Shown: positions 7,664 through 16,943, counted from the stretch's first letter. The stretch is 56,629 nucleotides of DNA from Rubrivivax sp. (GCA_004210455.1 SEFA01000038.1:1-56629), one strand, 5' to 3'. Translations and numbers: made by a program. Notes: generated by a model not told the origin, from the letters alone.

Positions 7664-9841
7664 TTACTGCGGCAGGTCCGGCACGAAGGTATCCAGGCCG
7701 GCCGAGATCAGCTCGGGCGAGATGCCCATGGCCCAGCCGGTCGCGACGGCGGCCAGCACCGCGTCGGTCGCGATCTCCTGGCCGACCGCGCGGAAGCGGG
7801 CCTGCAGCGATTCGACGTTGGCGCCGGAGGTCTCCGAGGTGCCCTGCGCCAGCATCGCGGCGCCGCCGCGCAGGAACACCCCGCGGCCTTCCTTGCCGCG
7901 ATGCTCGGTCAGCGCGGCGTTGCCGGCGTCCAGTGCGTAGAGGATCACTTCGCCGTCGGACAGCTCGGCCATCGCGGCCACCCGGGCCTCGTCGGCGTTC
8001 AGCACGGCGACGCCGTCGGACAGCACCACGTCGACCTGCGTGCGCAGGACCTTGAAGAGCTGGTCCTCGGTCTGGATGTCGTGGTGGTCGAGTTCGGCCA
8101 CGCGGCCCAGGTCGGTGACGACGCCCACCTGGCAGCGGTCGTAGGCCAGGCCGTCGCCCAGGATGGTGCCGGCGCCGTTCTCGACCACGATGGCGTCGAC
8201 CGCGCGGTTCATCAGCAGGCGGTGGCTGGCGGCCCAGGTCGCGCTGGGCTTGCGCTCGACGCGTCGTGTGCCCAGGAACAGGCCGGCGCCGCAGGCCAGG
8301 CCGACGTGGCGGCCGTTCAGGTGCAGCAGCCAGCCGACCAGGCGCGCGATCTGCGCCGTGCCGCGCGAGCCGGCCACGCCCACGATGGGGATGCGGCCGC
8401 TCTCGTCCTCGGCGAAGAGGTGGTCGATGATGGCCTGGCCCACCGGCTGGGGCATGCCCTCGGCCGGCTTCAGGTGCATCAGCAGGCCGGGGCCGGCGTT
8501 GACCTCGACGATGGCGCCGCCGGTCTCGGACAGCGGCTTCGAGATGTCGCTGCAGACCAGGTCGACGCCGGCGATGTCCAGGCCGACGGTGCGCACCGCC
8601 AGCGACACCGCGTGCGCCACTTCCGGATGGATCTGCGCGGTGCAGTCGATCGCGACGTTGCCGTTGCGCTGGATCAGCACGCGCTGGCCGGTCTCGGGCA
8701 CGCCGTCGCCGGTCAGGCCCTGGCGCTGCAGGTCCAGCAGCACGACCGGGTCGTCGGTGATGTCGATGCGGTTGAGCGGGAAGTCCTCGGTCGTGCCGCG
8801 GCGCGGGTCGGTGTTGATCTGCAGGTCGATCAGCTGGACGACGGTGTGGGTGCCGTCGCCGGTGACCCACGCCTCCTCGCCGCGGGCGGCCGCGACCACC
8901 TGGCCGCCGACGACCAGCAGCCGGTGCTCCATCCCGGGGATGTAGCGCTCGACCAGCACTTCCGAGCCTTCCCTGTCGGCGACGTGGAAGGCGGCCTCGA
9001 CGTCCGCCTCATGCCGCAGGTCCAGCGTGACGCCGCGGCCGTGGTTGCCGTCGGACGGCTTCACGACCACCGGCAGGCCGAGGTCCTGGGCGACCTCCCA
9101 GGCCTGGGCGGCGGTCTTGACCGCCTGGCCGGCCGGCACCGGCACGCCGACCGACTTCAGCAGTTCCTTGGTCAGGTCCTTGTCGCGCGCGATGCCCTCG
9201 GCGATCGCACTGGTCATGTCGGTCTCGGCCGTCCAGATGCGGCGCTGGCGCGCGCCGTAGCCCAGCTGCACCAGGTTGCCGTCGTTCAGGCGGATGTGGG
9301 GGATGCGGCGGTCGGTCGCCGCGGCCACGATGGCGGCGGTCGACGGGCCGAGGTAGCAGTCGTCGAGCTTGTCGCGGATCGCCGCGACGGCGGCGTCGAC
9401 ATCGAAGTCGTCGGCGTTGATCGTCGCCATCAGCAGCGCGTGGCCCTGTTCCAGCGCGCAGCGGGCGACCTGCTCGTCGCGGGCCCGGAAGACCATGCGG
9501 TACACGCCGTGCTTCGAGGTGGAGCGCGTCTGGCCGAACCCGGTCGGCATGCCGGCCAGGTTGAGCAGCTCGATGACGATGTGCTCCAGCACATGGCCCA
9601 TCCAGGTGCCCTCGGTCAGGCGCTGCAGGAAACCGCCGCGCTCGCCGACGCCGCAGTGGTGCTCTTCCAGCGCGGGCAGGCGCTTGCACAGGCGTTCGGT
9701 GAAGCCGGGGATCAGGTGGGAGGGGTGTTCTTCCAGGCCACCCAGGTCCAGCCAGGTTTCCAGCACCGGACGGTAGGTCCACATGTTGGGGCCGCGCAGG
9801 TAGTTGATGCGCAGGAGCTTGATGTCGTCGTGTCGGCTCAT
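7664..9841 (-). CDS. Second cyanophycin synthetase-like protein (CphA')
   Basis: 725 residues, about 135 shorter than CphA. N domain with GHVLEHIVIELLNLAG, whose HxxEH (83-87) fits the zinc-peptidase-like site described in cyanobacterial CphA. The ATP-grasp domain has VVVKPSDGNHGRGV (258-271). The Mur-ligase-like domain starts normally (GRIPIVGVAG), but the P-loop is degenerate (AGSRGTAQ near 490-497, no GKT/S), and the C-terminal part is cut short. The protein can therefore probably ligate Asp-type substrates through ATP-grasp but should not run the Mur-type Arg ligation. Start ATG 9841 (MSRHDDIKLLRINYLRGPNMW). It is the first gene of the minus-strand operon. Cyanobacterial CphA2 shows a comparable loss; equivalence is inference. 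Confidence 0.93.
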   Translation of the reverse strand: MSRHDDIKLLRINYLRGPNMWTYRPVLETWLDLGGLEEHPSHLIPGFTERLCKRLPALEEHHCGVGERGGFLQRLTEGTWMGHVLEHIVIELLNLAGMPTGFGQTRSTSKHGVYRMVFRARDEQVARCALEQGHALLMATINADDFDVDAAVAAIRDKLDDCYLGPSTAAIVAAATDRRIPHIRLNDGNLVQLGYGARQRRIWTAETDMTSAIAEGIARDKDLTKELLKSVGVPVPAGQAVKTAAQAWEVAQDLGLPVVVKPSDGNHGRGVTLDLRHEADVEAAFHVADREGSEVLVERYIPGMEHRLLVVGGQVVAAARGEEAWVTGDGTHTVVQLIDLQINTDPRRGTTEDFPLNRIDITDDPVVLLDLQRQGLTGDGVPETGQRVLIQRNGNVAIDCTAQIHPEVAHAVSLAVRTVGLDIAGVDLVCSDISKPLSETGGAIVEVNAGPGLLMHLKPAEGMPQPVGQAIIDHLFAEDESGRIPIVGVAGSRGTAQIARLVGWLLHLNGRHVGLACGAGLFLGTRRVERKPSATWAASHRLLMNRAVDAIVVENGAGTILGDGLAYDRCQVGVVTDLGRVAELDHHDIQTEDQLFKVLRTQVDVVLSDGVAVLNADEARVAAMAELSDGEVILYALDAGNAALTEHRGKEGRGVFLRGGAAMLAQGTSETSGANVESLQARFRAVGQEIATDAVLAAVATGWAMGISPELISAGLDTFVPDLPQ

Positions 9842-9897
9842 GAGGGGTGGAAACGTGGAAGAGGGTCGCCCGGCGGACCACCGGACAATGATGCGAA

Positions 9898-9929
9898 GCA
9901 CAATTGTGCGCTTAAGCGAAAATTGTGCG
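9898..9929. promoter_or_regulatory. Nested palindromes in the divergent cphA'/ABC promoter region
   Basis: GCACAATTGTGC (9898-9909) and CGCTTAAGCG (9909-9918) are perfect palindromes sharing one base, and AATTGTGCG occurs twice, at 9902-9910 and 9921-9929 (19-bp spacing, about two helical turns). The cluster lies 57 bp before cphA' and ~105 bp before the ABC gene. It is a good operator candidate for co-regulation of both arms of the cyanophycin locus. A GACCCGG/CCGGGTC hairpin follows at 9941-9959. The binding protein is unknown. Confidence 0.5.
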
Positions 9930-10034
9930 AAACATGCCACGACCCGGCTGGACCGGGTCTTGCCCCGTTGGGGGGCGGCGGCAGAAAAGTCTCGAAGACA
10001 CTCATCGTTTCGCAGATCGCCAGAAGAATCAAAA

Positions 10035-12341
10035 ATGCAGCATTCACATCCTGTCGCGTTGGCCGGTGCCGGCGGCGTTCCGGCCGTCGAGGCTTTCGAA
10101 ACACGCCTGCGGCGTGGCGAGAACGTCCGGGCCTCGCTGGAGGTTGACCTGGACGGGCGGCTGCGCTTCTCGGCGGGCGGTCTGCGACTCACGGATCAAC
10201 GGCTGCTGTCGCTGGAGGCCTCCGGGGACCCGGACGGCGCCCCGGTCTTCCGTGAATGGCCGCTGACGCCCGACCTGACCCTGGTGCTGTCCGACCACGC
10301 CGGGCTGGGCGCGCTGGAGCTGGTGGACGCCGACGGCCGGCTGGCCCAGTGGCGCTTCACGATGAAGGCCAACCTGCAGGCCCAGCGCTTCCAGGACGCC
10401 TTCAACCGCCGCGACGAGGTCGAGGCCCGCCTGGAGGAGGAGCCCGAGCTCTGCCCGAGCTGCCAGGCCGTGCTGCCGGAGGACAGCGAGGAATGCCCCT
10501 CCTGCGCCCGCGAGCTGCACACGCCGCCGTCGACCTGGGTGCTGCTGAGGCTGTGGCGTTTCGCCGGTCCGTACCGGGGTCAGCTGTTGCTGGGCTTCCT
10601 GCTGATGCTGGGTGCGACGGGCGCGACGCTGGTGGCGCCCTATCTGGCGATGCCGCTGATGGACGACGTCCTCATCCCGTTCCAGCAGGGCAAGCAGATC
10701 GACACCGGCCTGGTGCTCCTGTACCTGGGCGGGCTGTTCGGGGCGGCGATCGTGTCCTGGATCCTGGGCTGGGCCAAGACCTACATCCTGGCGCTGGTGT
10801 CGGAGCGCATCGCCGCCGACCTGCGCACGGCCACCTTCGACCACCTGCTGGGCCTGTCGCTGGAGTACTTCGGCTCCAAGCGGACCGGCGACCTGATGAG
10901 CCGCATCGGCTCGGAGACCGACCGGATCAGCGTGTTCCTGTCGCTGCACGCGCTGGACTTCATCACCGACTGCCTGATGCTGGCGATGATCACGGCGATC
11001 CTGTTCCACACGAATCCGTGGCTGGCGCTGGCCACGCTGGTGCCGCTGCCCTTCATCGCCTGGCTGATCCATCTGGTGCGGGACCGGCTGCGCACCGGCT
11101 TCGAGAAGATCGACCGGGTCTGGGGCGAGGTGACCTCGGTGCTGGCGGACACGATTCCCGGCATCCGCGTGGTGAAGGCCTTCGCGCAGGAGCGCCGCGA
11201 GGCCGAACGCTTCCGCACCGCCAACAAGCACAACCTGGTCGTCAACGACCGGCTCAACAAGACCTGGAGCCTGTTCACGCCCAGCGTCTCGCTGCTGACG
11301 GAGATCGGCCTGCTGGTCGTCTGGGCCTTCGGCATCTGGCTGATCGCGCATTCGCAGATCACGGTGGGTACGCTGACCGCCTTCCTGGCCTACATCGGCC
11401 GCTTCTACTCGCGGCTGGACTCGATGAGCCGGATCGTGTCGGTGACGCAGAAGGCGGCCTCGGGCGCCAAGCGGATCTTCGACATCCTCGACCACCATTC
11501 CAACGTGCCGGAGCCGGCGCAGCCGGTGGTGCTGGACAAGATCGAGGGCGGACTGTCGCTGCAGAACCTCGGGTTCCGCTACGGCAACCGGACGGTGATC
11601 CGCGATCTCAACCTGGAGATCAAGCCGGGCGAGATGATCGGGCTGGTCGGGCACAGCGGCTCGGGCAAGAGCACGATGGTCAACCTGATCTGCCGTTTCT
11701 ACGACGTGACCGAAGGCGCGATCAAGCTCGACGGCGTCGACCTGCGCCGCTTCCGGCTGGCGGACTTCCGCCGGCACATCGGCCTGGTGCTCCAGGAGCC
11801 CTTCCTGTTCTTCGGCACGATCGCGGAGAACATCGCCTACGGCAAGCCGGAGGCGACGCGCGAGGAGATCGTCGCCGCGGCCCGCGCCGCGCATGCGCAT
11901 GAATTCATCCTGCGGCTGCCGCAGGGGTACGACTCGCTGGTGGGCGAGCGGGGTCAGGGCTTGTCCGGCGGCGAACGCCAGCGGATCTCGATCGCCCGGG
12001 CGCTGCTGATCGACCCGCGCATCCTGATCATGGACGAGGCCACCTCGGCGGTGGACACGGAGACCGAGAAGGAGATCCAGAATGCGCTGGACAACCTGAT
12101 CCGCGGCCGGACGACGATCGCGATCGCCCACCGCCTGTCGACGCTGCGCAAGGCCGACCGGCTGGTGGTGATGGACCGCGGGGAGATCGTCGAGGTCGGG
12201 CCGCACGACGAACTGATCGCCAAGCAGGGCGCCTACTGGCGCCTGTGGGAGGCGCAGGCCCGCCGCGTCGACGCGGAAGAGCAGGACAACGTGGTGGTGG
12301 TCGCTCCCAACGTCAACGTCCACACGGCCACGCAGGCCTGA
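10035..12341 (+). CDS. Cyanophycin-locus ABC transporter (fused permease/ATPase with N-terminal zinc ribbon)
   Basis: 768 residues. The N-terminal ~135 residues look like a bacterial PH-type fold, then a zinc ribbon with CPSC at 140-143 and CPSC at 154-157. Next comes a type-1 exporter membrane domain (~175-480, six helices) and the nucleotide-binding domain: Walker A GHSGSGKST (539-547), signature LSGGE (643-647), Walker B ILIMDE (663-668), H-loop IAIAHRLST. It would act as a homodimer in the inner membrane. Genes of this architecture are known beside cphA in Burkholderiales and are annotated as cyanophycin-metabolism-associated; the substrate is not known. Start ATG 10035 follows AGAAG. The DUF1854 gene follows by 18 nt, in one operon. 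Confidence 0.88.
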   Translation: MQHSHPVALAGAGGVPAVEAFETRLRRGENVRASLEVDLDGRLRFSAGGLRLTDQRLLSLEASGDPDGAPVFREWPLTPDLTLVLSDHAGLGALELVDADGRLAQWRFTMKANLQAQRFQDAFNRRDEVEARLEEEPELCPSCQAVLPEDSEECPSCARELHTPPSTWVLLRLWRFAGPYRGQLLLGFLLMLGATGATLVAPYLAMPLMDDVLIPFQQGKQIDTGLVLLYLGGLFGAAIVSWILGWAKTYILALVSERIAADLRTATFDHLLGLSLEYFGSKRTGDLMSRIGSETDRISVFLSLHALDFITDCLMLAMITAILFHTNPWLALATLVPLPFIAWLIHLVRDRLRTGFEKIDRVWGEVTSVLADTIPGIRVVKAFAQERREAERFRTANKHNLVVNDRLNKTWSLFTPSVSLLTEIGLLVVWAFGIWLIAHSQITVGTLTAFLAYIGRFYSRLDSMSRIVSVTQKAASGAKRIFDILDHHSNVPEPAQPVVLDKIEGGLSLQNLGFRYGNRTVIRDLNLEIKPGEMIGLVGHSGSGKSTMVNLICRFYDVTEGAIKLDGVDLRRFRLADFRRHIGLVLQEPFLFFGTIAENIAYGKPEATREEIVAAARAAHAHEFILRLPQGYDSLVGERGQGLSGGERQRISIARALLIDPRILIMDEATSAVDTETEKEIQNALDNLIRGRTTIAIAHRLSTLRKADRLVVMDRGEIVEVGPHDELIAKQGAYWRLWEAQARRVDAEEQDNVVVVAPNVNVHTATQA

Positions 12342-12359
12342 TCGCGAGCAGGTTTCTCC

Positions 12360-12827
12360 ATGAACAATATCCAGACCCTGGCGCGCAACGCCTACGGCCG
12401 GCTGACGCTGGTGGACGACGCCGGCCAGACCCATGACAACGTCACGCCCGTTCGTGCGCATCCGCTGAGCGCGCCGGAGGAGGGCCTCTCGCTGGTCGGC
12501 ACGGACGGGCACGAGATCGCCTGGATCGAGCGGATCGCCGATCTCCCGCAGGCGCAGCGCGAGTTGCTCCAACACGAACTCGCCCATCGCGAGATGACGC
12601 CGACGGTGCTGAAGCTGCTCGAGGTCTCGACCTTCTCGACGCCGTCCCAATGGACCGTCGAGACCGACCGCGGCACGACGGCGTTCATCCTCAAGAGCGA
12701 GGAAGACATCCGACGCGTCGGGGAAGGGCGCCTGCTGATCGCCAGCTCCCACGGGCTGCACTTCCTGGTGCCGGACCGCTTCGCGCTGGATCGGCACTCG
12801 CGCAAGCTGCTCGAACGCTTCCTCTGA
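12360..12827 (+). CDS. Cyanophycin-metabolism-associated DUF1854 protein
   Basis: 155 residues, no signal peptide or membrane segment. The sequence (TPVRAHPLSAPEEGLSLVG, GHEIAWIERIADLP, REMTPTVLKLLEVSTFSTPSQW, HGLHFLVPDRFALD) fits the DUF1854 family, which is repeatedly found next to cphA and the ABC exporter in betaproteobacteria. Function is unknown. It starts 18 nt after the ABC gene and shares its transcript, so a role as soluble partner or regulator of the transporter, or in granule handling, is plausible but inferred from context only. Confidence 0.85.
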   Translation: MNNIQTLARNAYGRLTLVDDAGQTHDNVTPVRAHPLSAPEEGLSLVGTDGHEIAWIERIADLPQAQRELLQHELAHREMTPTVLKLLEVSTFSTPSQWTVETDRGTTAFILKSEEDIRRVGEGRLLIASSHGLHFLVPDRFALDRHSRKLLERFL

Positions 12828-12843
12828 GCCAACGAGCGCAGCC

Positions 12844-12918
12844 GGCGGAAGCCGGGCCGCCCCCGGCTCATACGCTCCGCAGGCTCCGCAAATCGCCGGG
12901 AACGGCCCGGCTTCCGCC
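12844..12918. repeat. 16-bp perfect inverted repeat with 43-nt spacer
   Basis: GGCGGAAGCCGGGCCG (12844-12859) is the exact reverse complement of CGGCCCGGCTTCCGCC (12903-12918). It lies directly after the DUF1854 stop codon. The long GC stem could end the ABC-DUF1854 transcript or stabilise its 3' end. No T-run follows, so Rho-independent termination is not clear. It resembles REP-type elements. Confidence 0.6.
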
Positions 12919-12980
12919 AGCTCGAACCACCGAGCCCGACTGCGGAGGCAGGGGCGCTACTTAAGCATTTCTGCAGTAGC

Positions 12981-13025
12981 TTGATGAGGGTGGCGGTGCT
13001 CTACAATTGACGTTTACGTAAACGT
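12981..13025 (+). promoter_or_regulatory. liuA promoter with LiuR-type palindrome
   Basis: ACGTTTACGTAAACGT (13010-13025) is a perfect 16-bp palindrome, matching the known LiuR (MerR family) motif of proteobacterial branched-chain amino acid genes. A possible promoter lies just upstream: TTGATG (12981-12986), 15-nt spacer, TACAAT (13002-13007). The palindrome begins three bases after the -10, so bound LiuR would block transcription. The liuR gene is not in this window. Confidence 0.75.
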
Positions 13026-13088
13026 AAGACAAATCGTCCAGCGTCCGTCCGGAGAGACGTGCGCGGAGGCGGTCGAGGAGACAACCCC

Positions 13089-14267
13089 ATGAGCCTGCCC
13101 GGTCTGAACTTCCATCTCGGCGAGGACATCGACGCGCTGCGCGACGCGGTGCGCGAATTCGCCCAAGCCGAGATCGCCCCCCGCGCCGCGGAGATCGATC
13201 GCAGCGACCAGTTCCCGATGGACCTGTGGCGCAAGATGGGCGACGTCGGCGTCCTGGGCATCACCGTGTCCGAGGAATACGGCGGCGCCGGCATGGGCTA
13301 CCTGGCCCACATGGTGGCCATGGAGGAAATCAGCCGCGCCAGCGCGTCGGTCGGCCTGAGCTACGGCGCCCACTCCAACCTGTGCGTCAACCAGATCAAG
13401 CGCAACGGCAACGACGCGCAGAAGCAGAAGTACCTGCCCAAGCTGATCTCCGGCGAGCACGTCGGCGCACTGGCGATGAGCGAACCCGGCGCCGGCTCCG
13501 ACGTGGTGTCGATGAAGCTGCGCGCCGAGGACAAGGGCGGCTATTACGTCCTCAACGGCAACAAGATGTGGATCACCAACGGTCCCGACGCGGACACGCT
13601 GGTGGTCTACGCCAAGACCGAACCCGAACTCGGCGCCCGCGGCATGACCGCGTTCCTGATCGAGAAGGGCATGAAGGGCTTCTCGATCGCGCAGAAGCTC
13701 GACAAGCTGGGCATGCGCGGCAGCCACACCGGCGAGCTGGTGTTCCAGGACGTGGAAGTCCCGGCGGAGAACGTGCTGGGCCAGGTCGGCGGCGGCACCA
13801 AGGTGCTGATGTCGGGCCTGGACTACGAGCGCGCCGTGCTGGCCGCCGGTCCGATCGGCATCATGCAGGCGGTGATGGACAACGTCGTCCCCTACATCCA
13901 CGACCGCAAGCAGTTCGGTCAGTCGATCGGCGAGTTCCAGCTCATCCAGGGCAAGGTCGCCGACATGTACACCGTGCTGCAGGCCGCCCGCGCGTTCTGC
14001 TACACCGTGGGCAAGAACCTGGACGCCCTCGACGGCGCCCACGTCCGCCAGGTGCGCAAGGACTGCGCCTCCGTCATCCTCTGGTGCGCCGAGAAGGCGA
14101 CCTGGATGGCCGGCGAAGGCATCCAGATCTTCGGCGGCAACGGCTACATCAACGAGTACCCGCTGGGTCGCCTCTGGCGTGACGCGAAGCTCTACGAAAT
14201 CGGCGCGGGCACGTCGGAAATCCGCCGGATGCTGATCGGCCGCGAGCTCTTCGCCGAAACGATGTGA
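13089..14267 (+). CDS. liuA: Isovaleryl-CoA dehydrogenase
   Basis: 392 residues. A flavoprotein that oxidises isovaleryl-CoA to 3-methylcrotonyl-CoA in leucine degradation. Sequence signs: acyl-CoA dehydrogenase motifs [19 protein letters not shown] and [17 protein letters not shown], the catalytic Glu in [15 protein letters not shown] as in isovaleryl-CoA dehydrogenases, and the C-terminal [29 protein letters not shown]. Start ATG 13089 has GAGGAG (13075-13080) eight bases upstream, favouring it over an in-frame ATG ten codons earlier. The LiuR box upstream supports the substrate call. The remaining liu genes (carboxylase subunits, hydratase, lyase) are not in this window. Confidence 0.93.
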   Translation: MSLPGLNFHLGEDIDALRDAVREFAQAEIAPRAAEIDRSDQFPMDLWRKMGDVGVLGITVSEEYGGAGMGYLAHMVAMEEISRASASVGLSYGAHSNLCVNQIKRNGNDAQKQKYLPKLISGEHVGALAMSEPGAGSDVVSMKLRAEDKGGYYVLNGNKMWITNGPDADTLVVYAKTEPELGARGMTAFLIEKGMKGFSIAQKLDKLGMRGSHTGELVFQDVEVPAENVLGQVGGGTKVLMSGLDYERAVLAAGPIGIMQAVMDNVVPYIHDRKQFGQSIGEFQLIQGKVADMYTVLQAARAFCYTVGKNLDALDGAHVRQVRKDCASVILWCAEKATWMAGEGIQIFGGNGYINEYPLGRLWRDAKLYEIGAGTSEIRRMLIGRELFAETM

Positions 14268-14284
14268 TCCACCGAGCGCCCTTT

Positions 14285-14383
14285 GGTGCCCCTGCAGGGG
14301 GGCACCCCTTCAAGCGGCGCCCGTGGCGCTGGCTTTGCCAGGCCATCGGGTGCGCCCCCTTGAGGGGGCCGGCGTAAGCCGGT
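14285..14383. repeat. Multi-hairpin intergenic repeat
   Basis: Several small stems stack in ~100 bp: GGTGCCCC/GGGGCACC (14285-14306), TGGC/GCCA (14330-14340), GCCCCCT/AGGGGGC (14354-14369) and CCGGC/GCCGG (14370-14383). It fills the gap between liuA and can. The composition resembles REP/BIME-like intergenic elements seen in Burkholderiales genomes. It could attenuate the transcript between liuA and the downstream genes. Confidence 0.55.
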
Positions 14384-14404
14384 AGGGGGTGGGACAATCC
14401 CATC

Positions 14405-15082
14405 ATGAGCACGACGAACGAACTGCAAGACCTGCTGGACAACAACAAGCGCTGGGCCACGGCGACTGAGGAACAGTCGCCCGGCTTCTTCTCGCGCTTG
14501 CTGAAGCAGCAGACGCCGCAATACCTCTGGATCGGCTGCGCCGACAGCCGCGTCCCGGCCAACGAGCTGGTGGACCTGCTGCCGGGCGAGCTTTTCGTCC
14601 ACCGCAATGTCGCGAACGTCGTGGTCCATTCGGACCTGAACTGCCTGTCCGTCATGCAGTTCGCCGTCGACCAGCTGAAGGTCCAGCACATCATCATCGT
14701 CGGCCACAGCAACTGCGGCGGCGTCCGCGCCGCGCTGGAAGACCTGCGCGTCGGGCTGGTGGACAACTGGCTGCGCCATGTCCAGGACGTGCGCAACCAC
14801 CATCAGGAATGGCTGGACCAGGTGGTCCCCGATCAGCGCGCCAACGCGCTGTGCGAGCTCAACGTGCTGGAGCAGGCCCGCAACGCCTGCCAGACGACCG
14901 TGGTCCAGGACGCCTGGGCGCGCGGTCAGGAAGTCGCCGTGCACGGCTGGGTCTACGGTCTGCACAACGGCCTGCTGAAAGACCTGAGCATCACCGTCGG
15001 CAAGGCCGAGGACGTCGGCCCCGCCTACCGCAGCGCGCTCGACGCGCTGCACCGCCGCTACGAGGCGGCCATGGGCCGCTGA
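14405..15082 (+). CDS. can: Beta-class carbonic anhydrase
   Basis: 225 residues; interconverts CO2 and bicarbonate in the cytoplasm. Zinc site residues are all present: C45, D47 and R49 in CADSR, then H101 and C104 in GHSNCGG. Other family motifs are HRNVAN and [13 protein letters not shown]. In Burkholderiales a carbonic anhydrase gene often sits in the liu cluster, where bicarbonate would feed the biotin-dependent methylcrotonyl-CoA carboxylase; that link is inference here because the carboxylase genes lie outside the window. The stop is 5 nt before the aceK start, so the two are co-translated. Confidence 0.95.
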   Translation: MSTTNELQDLLDNNKRWATATEEQSPGFFSRLLKQQTPQYLWIGCADSRVPANELVDLLPGELFVHRNVANVVVHSDLNCLSVMQFAVDQLKVQHIIIVGHSNCGGVRAALEDLRVGLVDNWLRHVQDVRNHHQEWLDQVVPDQRANALCELNVLEQARNACQTTVVQDAWARGQEVAVHGWVYGLHNGLLKDLSITVGKAEDVGPAYRSALDALHRRYEAAMGR

Positions 15083-15087
15083 ACGCC

Positions 15088-16911
15088 ATGTTCCCCCACG
15101 AGCTCAACGATCCGCGCGCGTTCGAGATCGCGCAGGCGATGCTCGAGGGGTTCGACAAGCATTACCGGCTGTTCCGGGCCGCTTCGGCGACCGCCAAGCA
15201 GCGTTTCGAGCAGGCCGACTGGCACGGCCAGCAGTTCGCGCAGCGCGAGCGCATCGAGTTCTACGACCTGCGCGTCGACGAGGCCGTGCTCGAGCTGGAA
15301 GAGCGCTTCAAGACCAGCGCGCTGCCCAGCGAGGTCTGGCAGCAGGTCAAGCTGCACTACATCGGGCTGCTGACCAAGCACCTCCGTCCGGAGCTCGCCG
15401 AGACCTTCTTCAACTCGGTCACGACGCGCATCCTCCACCACAGCTACTTCCACAACGAGTTCATCTTCGTCCGCCCGGCGATCTCCACCGAGTTCATCGA
15501 GAACGAGGAACCCGCCGCCCAGCCGACCTACCGCTGCTACTACCCCTCGCAGGACACGCTGCGCGACACCTTCATGCGCATCGTCTGGAACTTCCAGCTG
15601 GCGCTGGAGTTCGAGGACCTGGGCCGCGACGTCGACCTCGTGCTGAAGGCCGTCGGCGAGCAGCTCGGCGCCTTCCGCTGGCGGACGAATTTCCAGGTGC
15701 AGGTGCTGTCCTCGCTGTTCTTCCGCAACAAGGGCGCGTACATCGTCGGCAAGATCATCAACGGCTTCACCGAGACGCCGTTCGCGCTGCCCCTCCTGCA
15801 CAAGGAATCGGCCGACGGCGAGACGGAGCGACAGCTCTACATCGACGCCGCGCTCTTCGGCGAGGACGAACTGCAGATGCTGTTCAGCTTCGCGCGGGCC
15901 TATTTCCTCGTCGACATGGAAGTCCCCAGCGCCTACGTGCAGTTCCTGCGCTCGCTGATGCCGCGCAAGCCGCGCTCGGAGATCTACGCGACCCTGGGGC
16001 TGCAGAAGCAGGGCAAGAACCTCTTCTACCGGGACTTCCTCAACCACCTGCGCCACAGCAGCGACAAGTTCCGCATCGCGCCCGGAATCAAGGGCATGGT
16101 GATGCTGGTCTTCGACCTGCCGTCCTATCCGTTCGTGTTCAAGGTCATCAAGGACTTCTACCCGCCGCAGAAGGACACGACGCGCGAGCAGATCCAGTCC
16201 AAGTACCTGCTGGTGAAGCAGCACGACCGCGTCGGGCGCATGGCCGACACGCTGGAGTACACGCGGGTGGCATTCCCGCGGCACCGCTTCGAGGACGAGC
16301 TGGTCGCCGAGCTGAAGCACTTCTGCCCCTCGCTGCTGGAGGAGACCGGCGACGACCTGGTCATCAAGCACCTCTACATCGAGCGCCGCATGGTGCCGCT
16401 CAACATCTACCTGCAGGAGGCGTCGCCGGCACAGCTGGCGCACGCGGTGGTGGAGTACGGCAACGCGATCAAGGACCTGGTGGCGGCCAACATCTTCCCG
16501 GGCGACATGCTGTGGAAAAACTTCGGCGTGACGCGCCACGGCAAGGTCGTGTTCTACGACTACGACGAGATCGAGTACCTGACCGACTGCAACTTCCGCA
16601 AGGTGCCCGAGGCCCGCAACGAGGAAGAGGAGATGTCCGGCGAGGTCTGGTATTCGGTCCAGAAGCACGATGTGTTCCCCGAGACCTTCGGGCCTTTCCT
16701 GCTGGGCCATCCGGGCGTGCGCGACGTCTTCATGGCTCACCACGCCGACCTGCTCGATCCCGCGTTCTGGCAGACGCACAAGGAACGCATCCTGGCGGGG
16801 CACGTCGAGGACGTGTTCCCCTACGACCCGCACAAGCGCTTCCACGTCCGCGACGTCGCGCCGGCGCTGAAAGTGCCGGAGTCGCAGGACCGCGAACTCC
16901 CCATCCATTGA
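15088..16911 (+). CDS. aceK: Isocitrate dehydrogenase kinase/phosphatase
   Basis: 607 residues (E. coli AceK is 578). A bifunctional enzyme that phosphorylates and dephosphorylates isocitrate dehydrogenase, steering flux between the TCA cycle and the glyoxylate shunt. Recognisable blocks are the N-terminal regulatory half ([24 protein letters not shown]), the ATP-binding stretch [26 protein letters not shown] and the catalytic region [34 protein letters not shown]. It is placed behind can rather than beside aceA/aceB; linkage to leucine catabolism makes sense because that pathway yields acetyl-CoA and acetoacetate. Start ATG 15088 is 5 nt after the can stop. Confidence 0.96.
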   Translation: MFPHELNDPRAFEIAQAMLEGFDKHYRLFRAASATAKQRFEQADWHGQQFAQRERIEFYDLRVDEAVLELEERFKTSALPSEVWQQVKLHYIGLLTKHLRPELAETFFNSVTTRILHHSYFHNEFIFVRPAISTEFIENEEPAAQPTYRCYYPSQDTLRDTFMRIVWNFQLALEFEDLGRDVDLVLKAVGEQLGAFRWRTNFQVQVLSSLFFRNKGAYIVGKIINGFTETPFALPLLHKESADGETERQLYIDAALFGEDELQMLFSFARAYFLVDMEVPSAYVQFLRSLMPRKPRSEIYATLGLQKQGKNLFYRDFLNHLRHSSDKFRIAPGIKGMVMLVFDLPSYPFVFKVIKDFYPPQKDTTREQIQSKYLLVKQHDRVGRMADTLEYTRVAFPRHRFEDELVAELKHFCPSLLEETGDDLVIKHLYIERRMVPLNIYLQEASPAQLAHAVVEYGNAIKDLVAANIFPGDMLWKNFGVTRHGKVVFYDYDEIEYLTDCNFRKVPEARNEEEEMSGEVWYSVQKHDVFPETFGPFLLGHPGVRDVFMAHHADLLDPAFWQTHKERILAGHVEDVFPYDPHKRFHVRDVAPALKVPESQDRELPIH

Positions 16912-16943
16912 AGATCACCCTGATTTCTTAGAAGGAGACCCCC

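Noticed and set aside
5049-7940. 963-codon open frame on the plus strand opposite cphA
   Set aside because: The protein is Arg/His/Gln/Val-rich low-quality sequence typical of antisense frames in high-GC genes; cphA on the other strand is fully conserved.
9804-10034. N-terminal extension of the ABC transporter to ATG 9804
   Set aside because: It overlaps the divergent promoter and the cphA' start; the extra residues are unconserved in character and the ATG at 10035 has a suitable context.
7589-10147. 852-codon plus-strand open frame opposite cphA'
   Set aside because: Shadow of cphA'; composition is non-protein-like and no domain is recognisable.
10044-12797. 917-codon minus-strand open frame opposite the ABC transporter
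   Set aside because: Shadow frame; the ABC Walker and signature motifs on the plus strand are complete.
14285-14383. CRISPR-like or insertion-sequence reading of the multi-hairpin block
   Set aside because: The stems differ from one another, there are no repeated spacers of constant length and no transposase.
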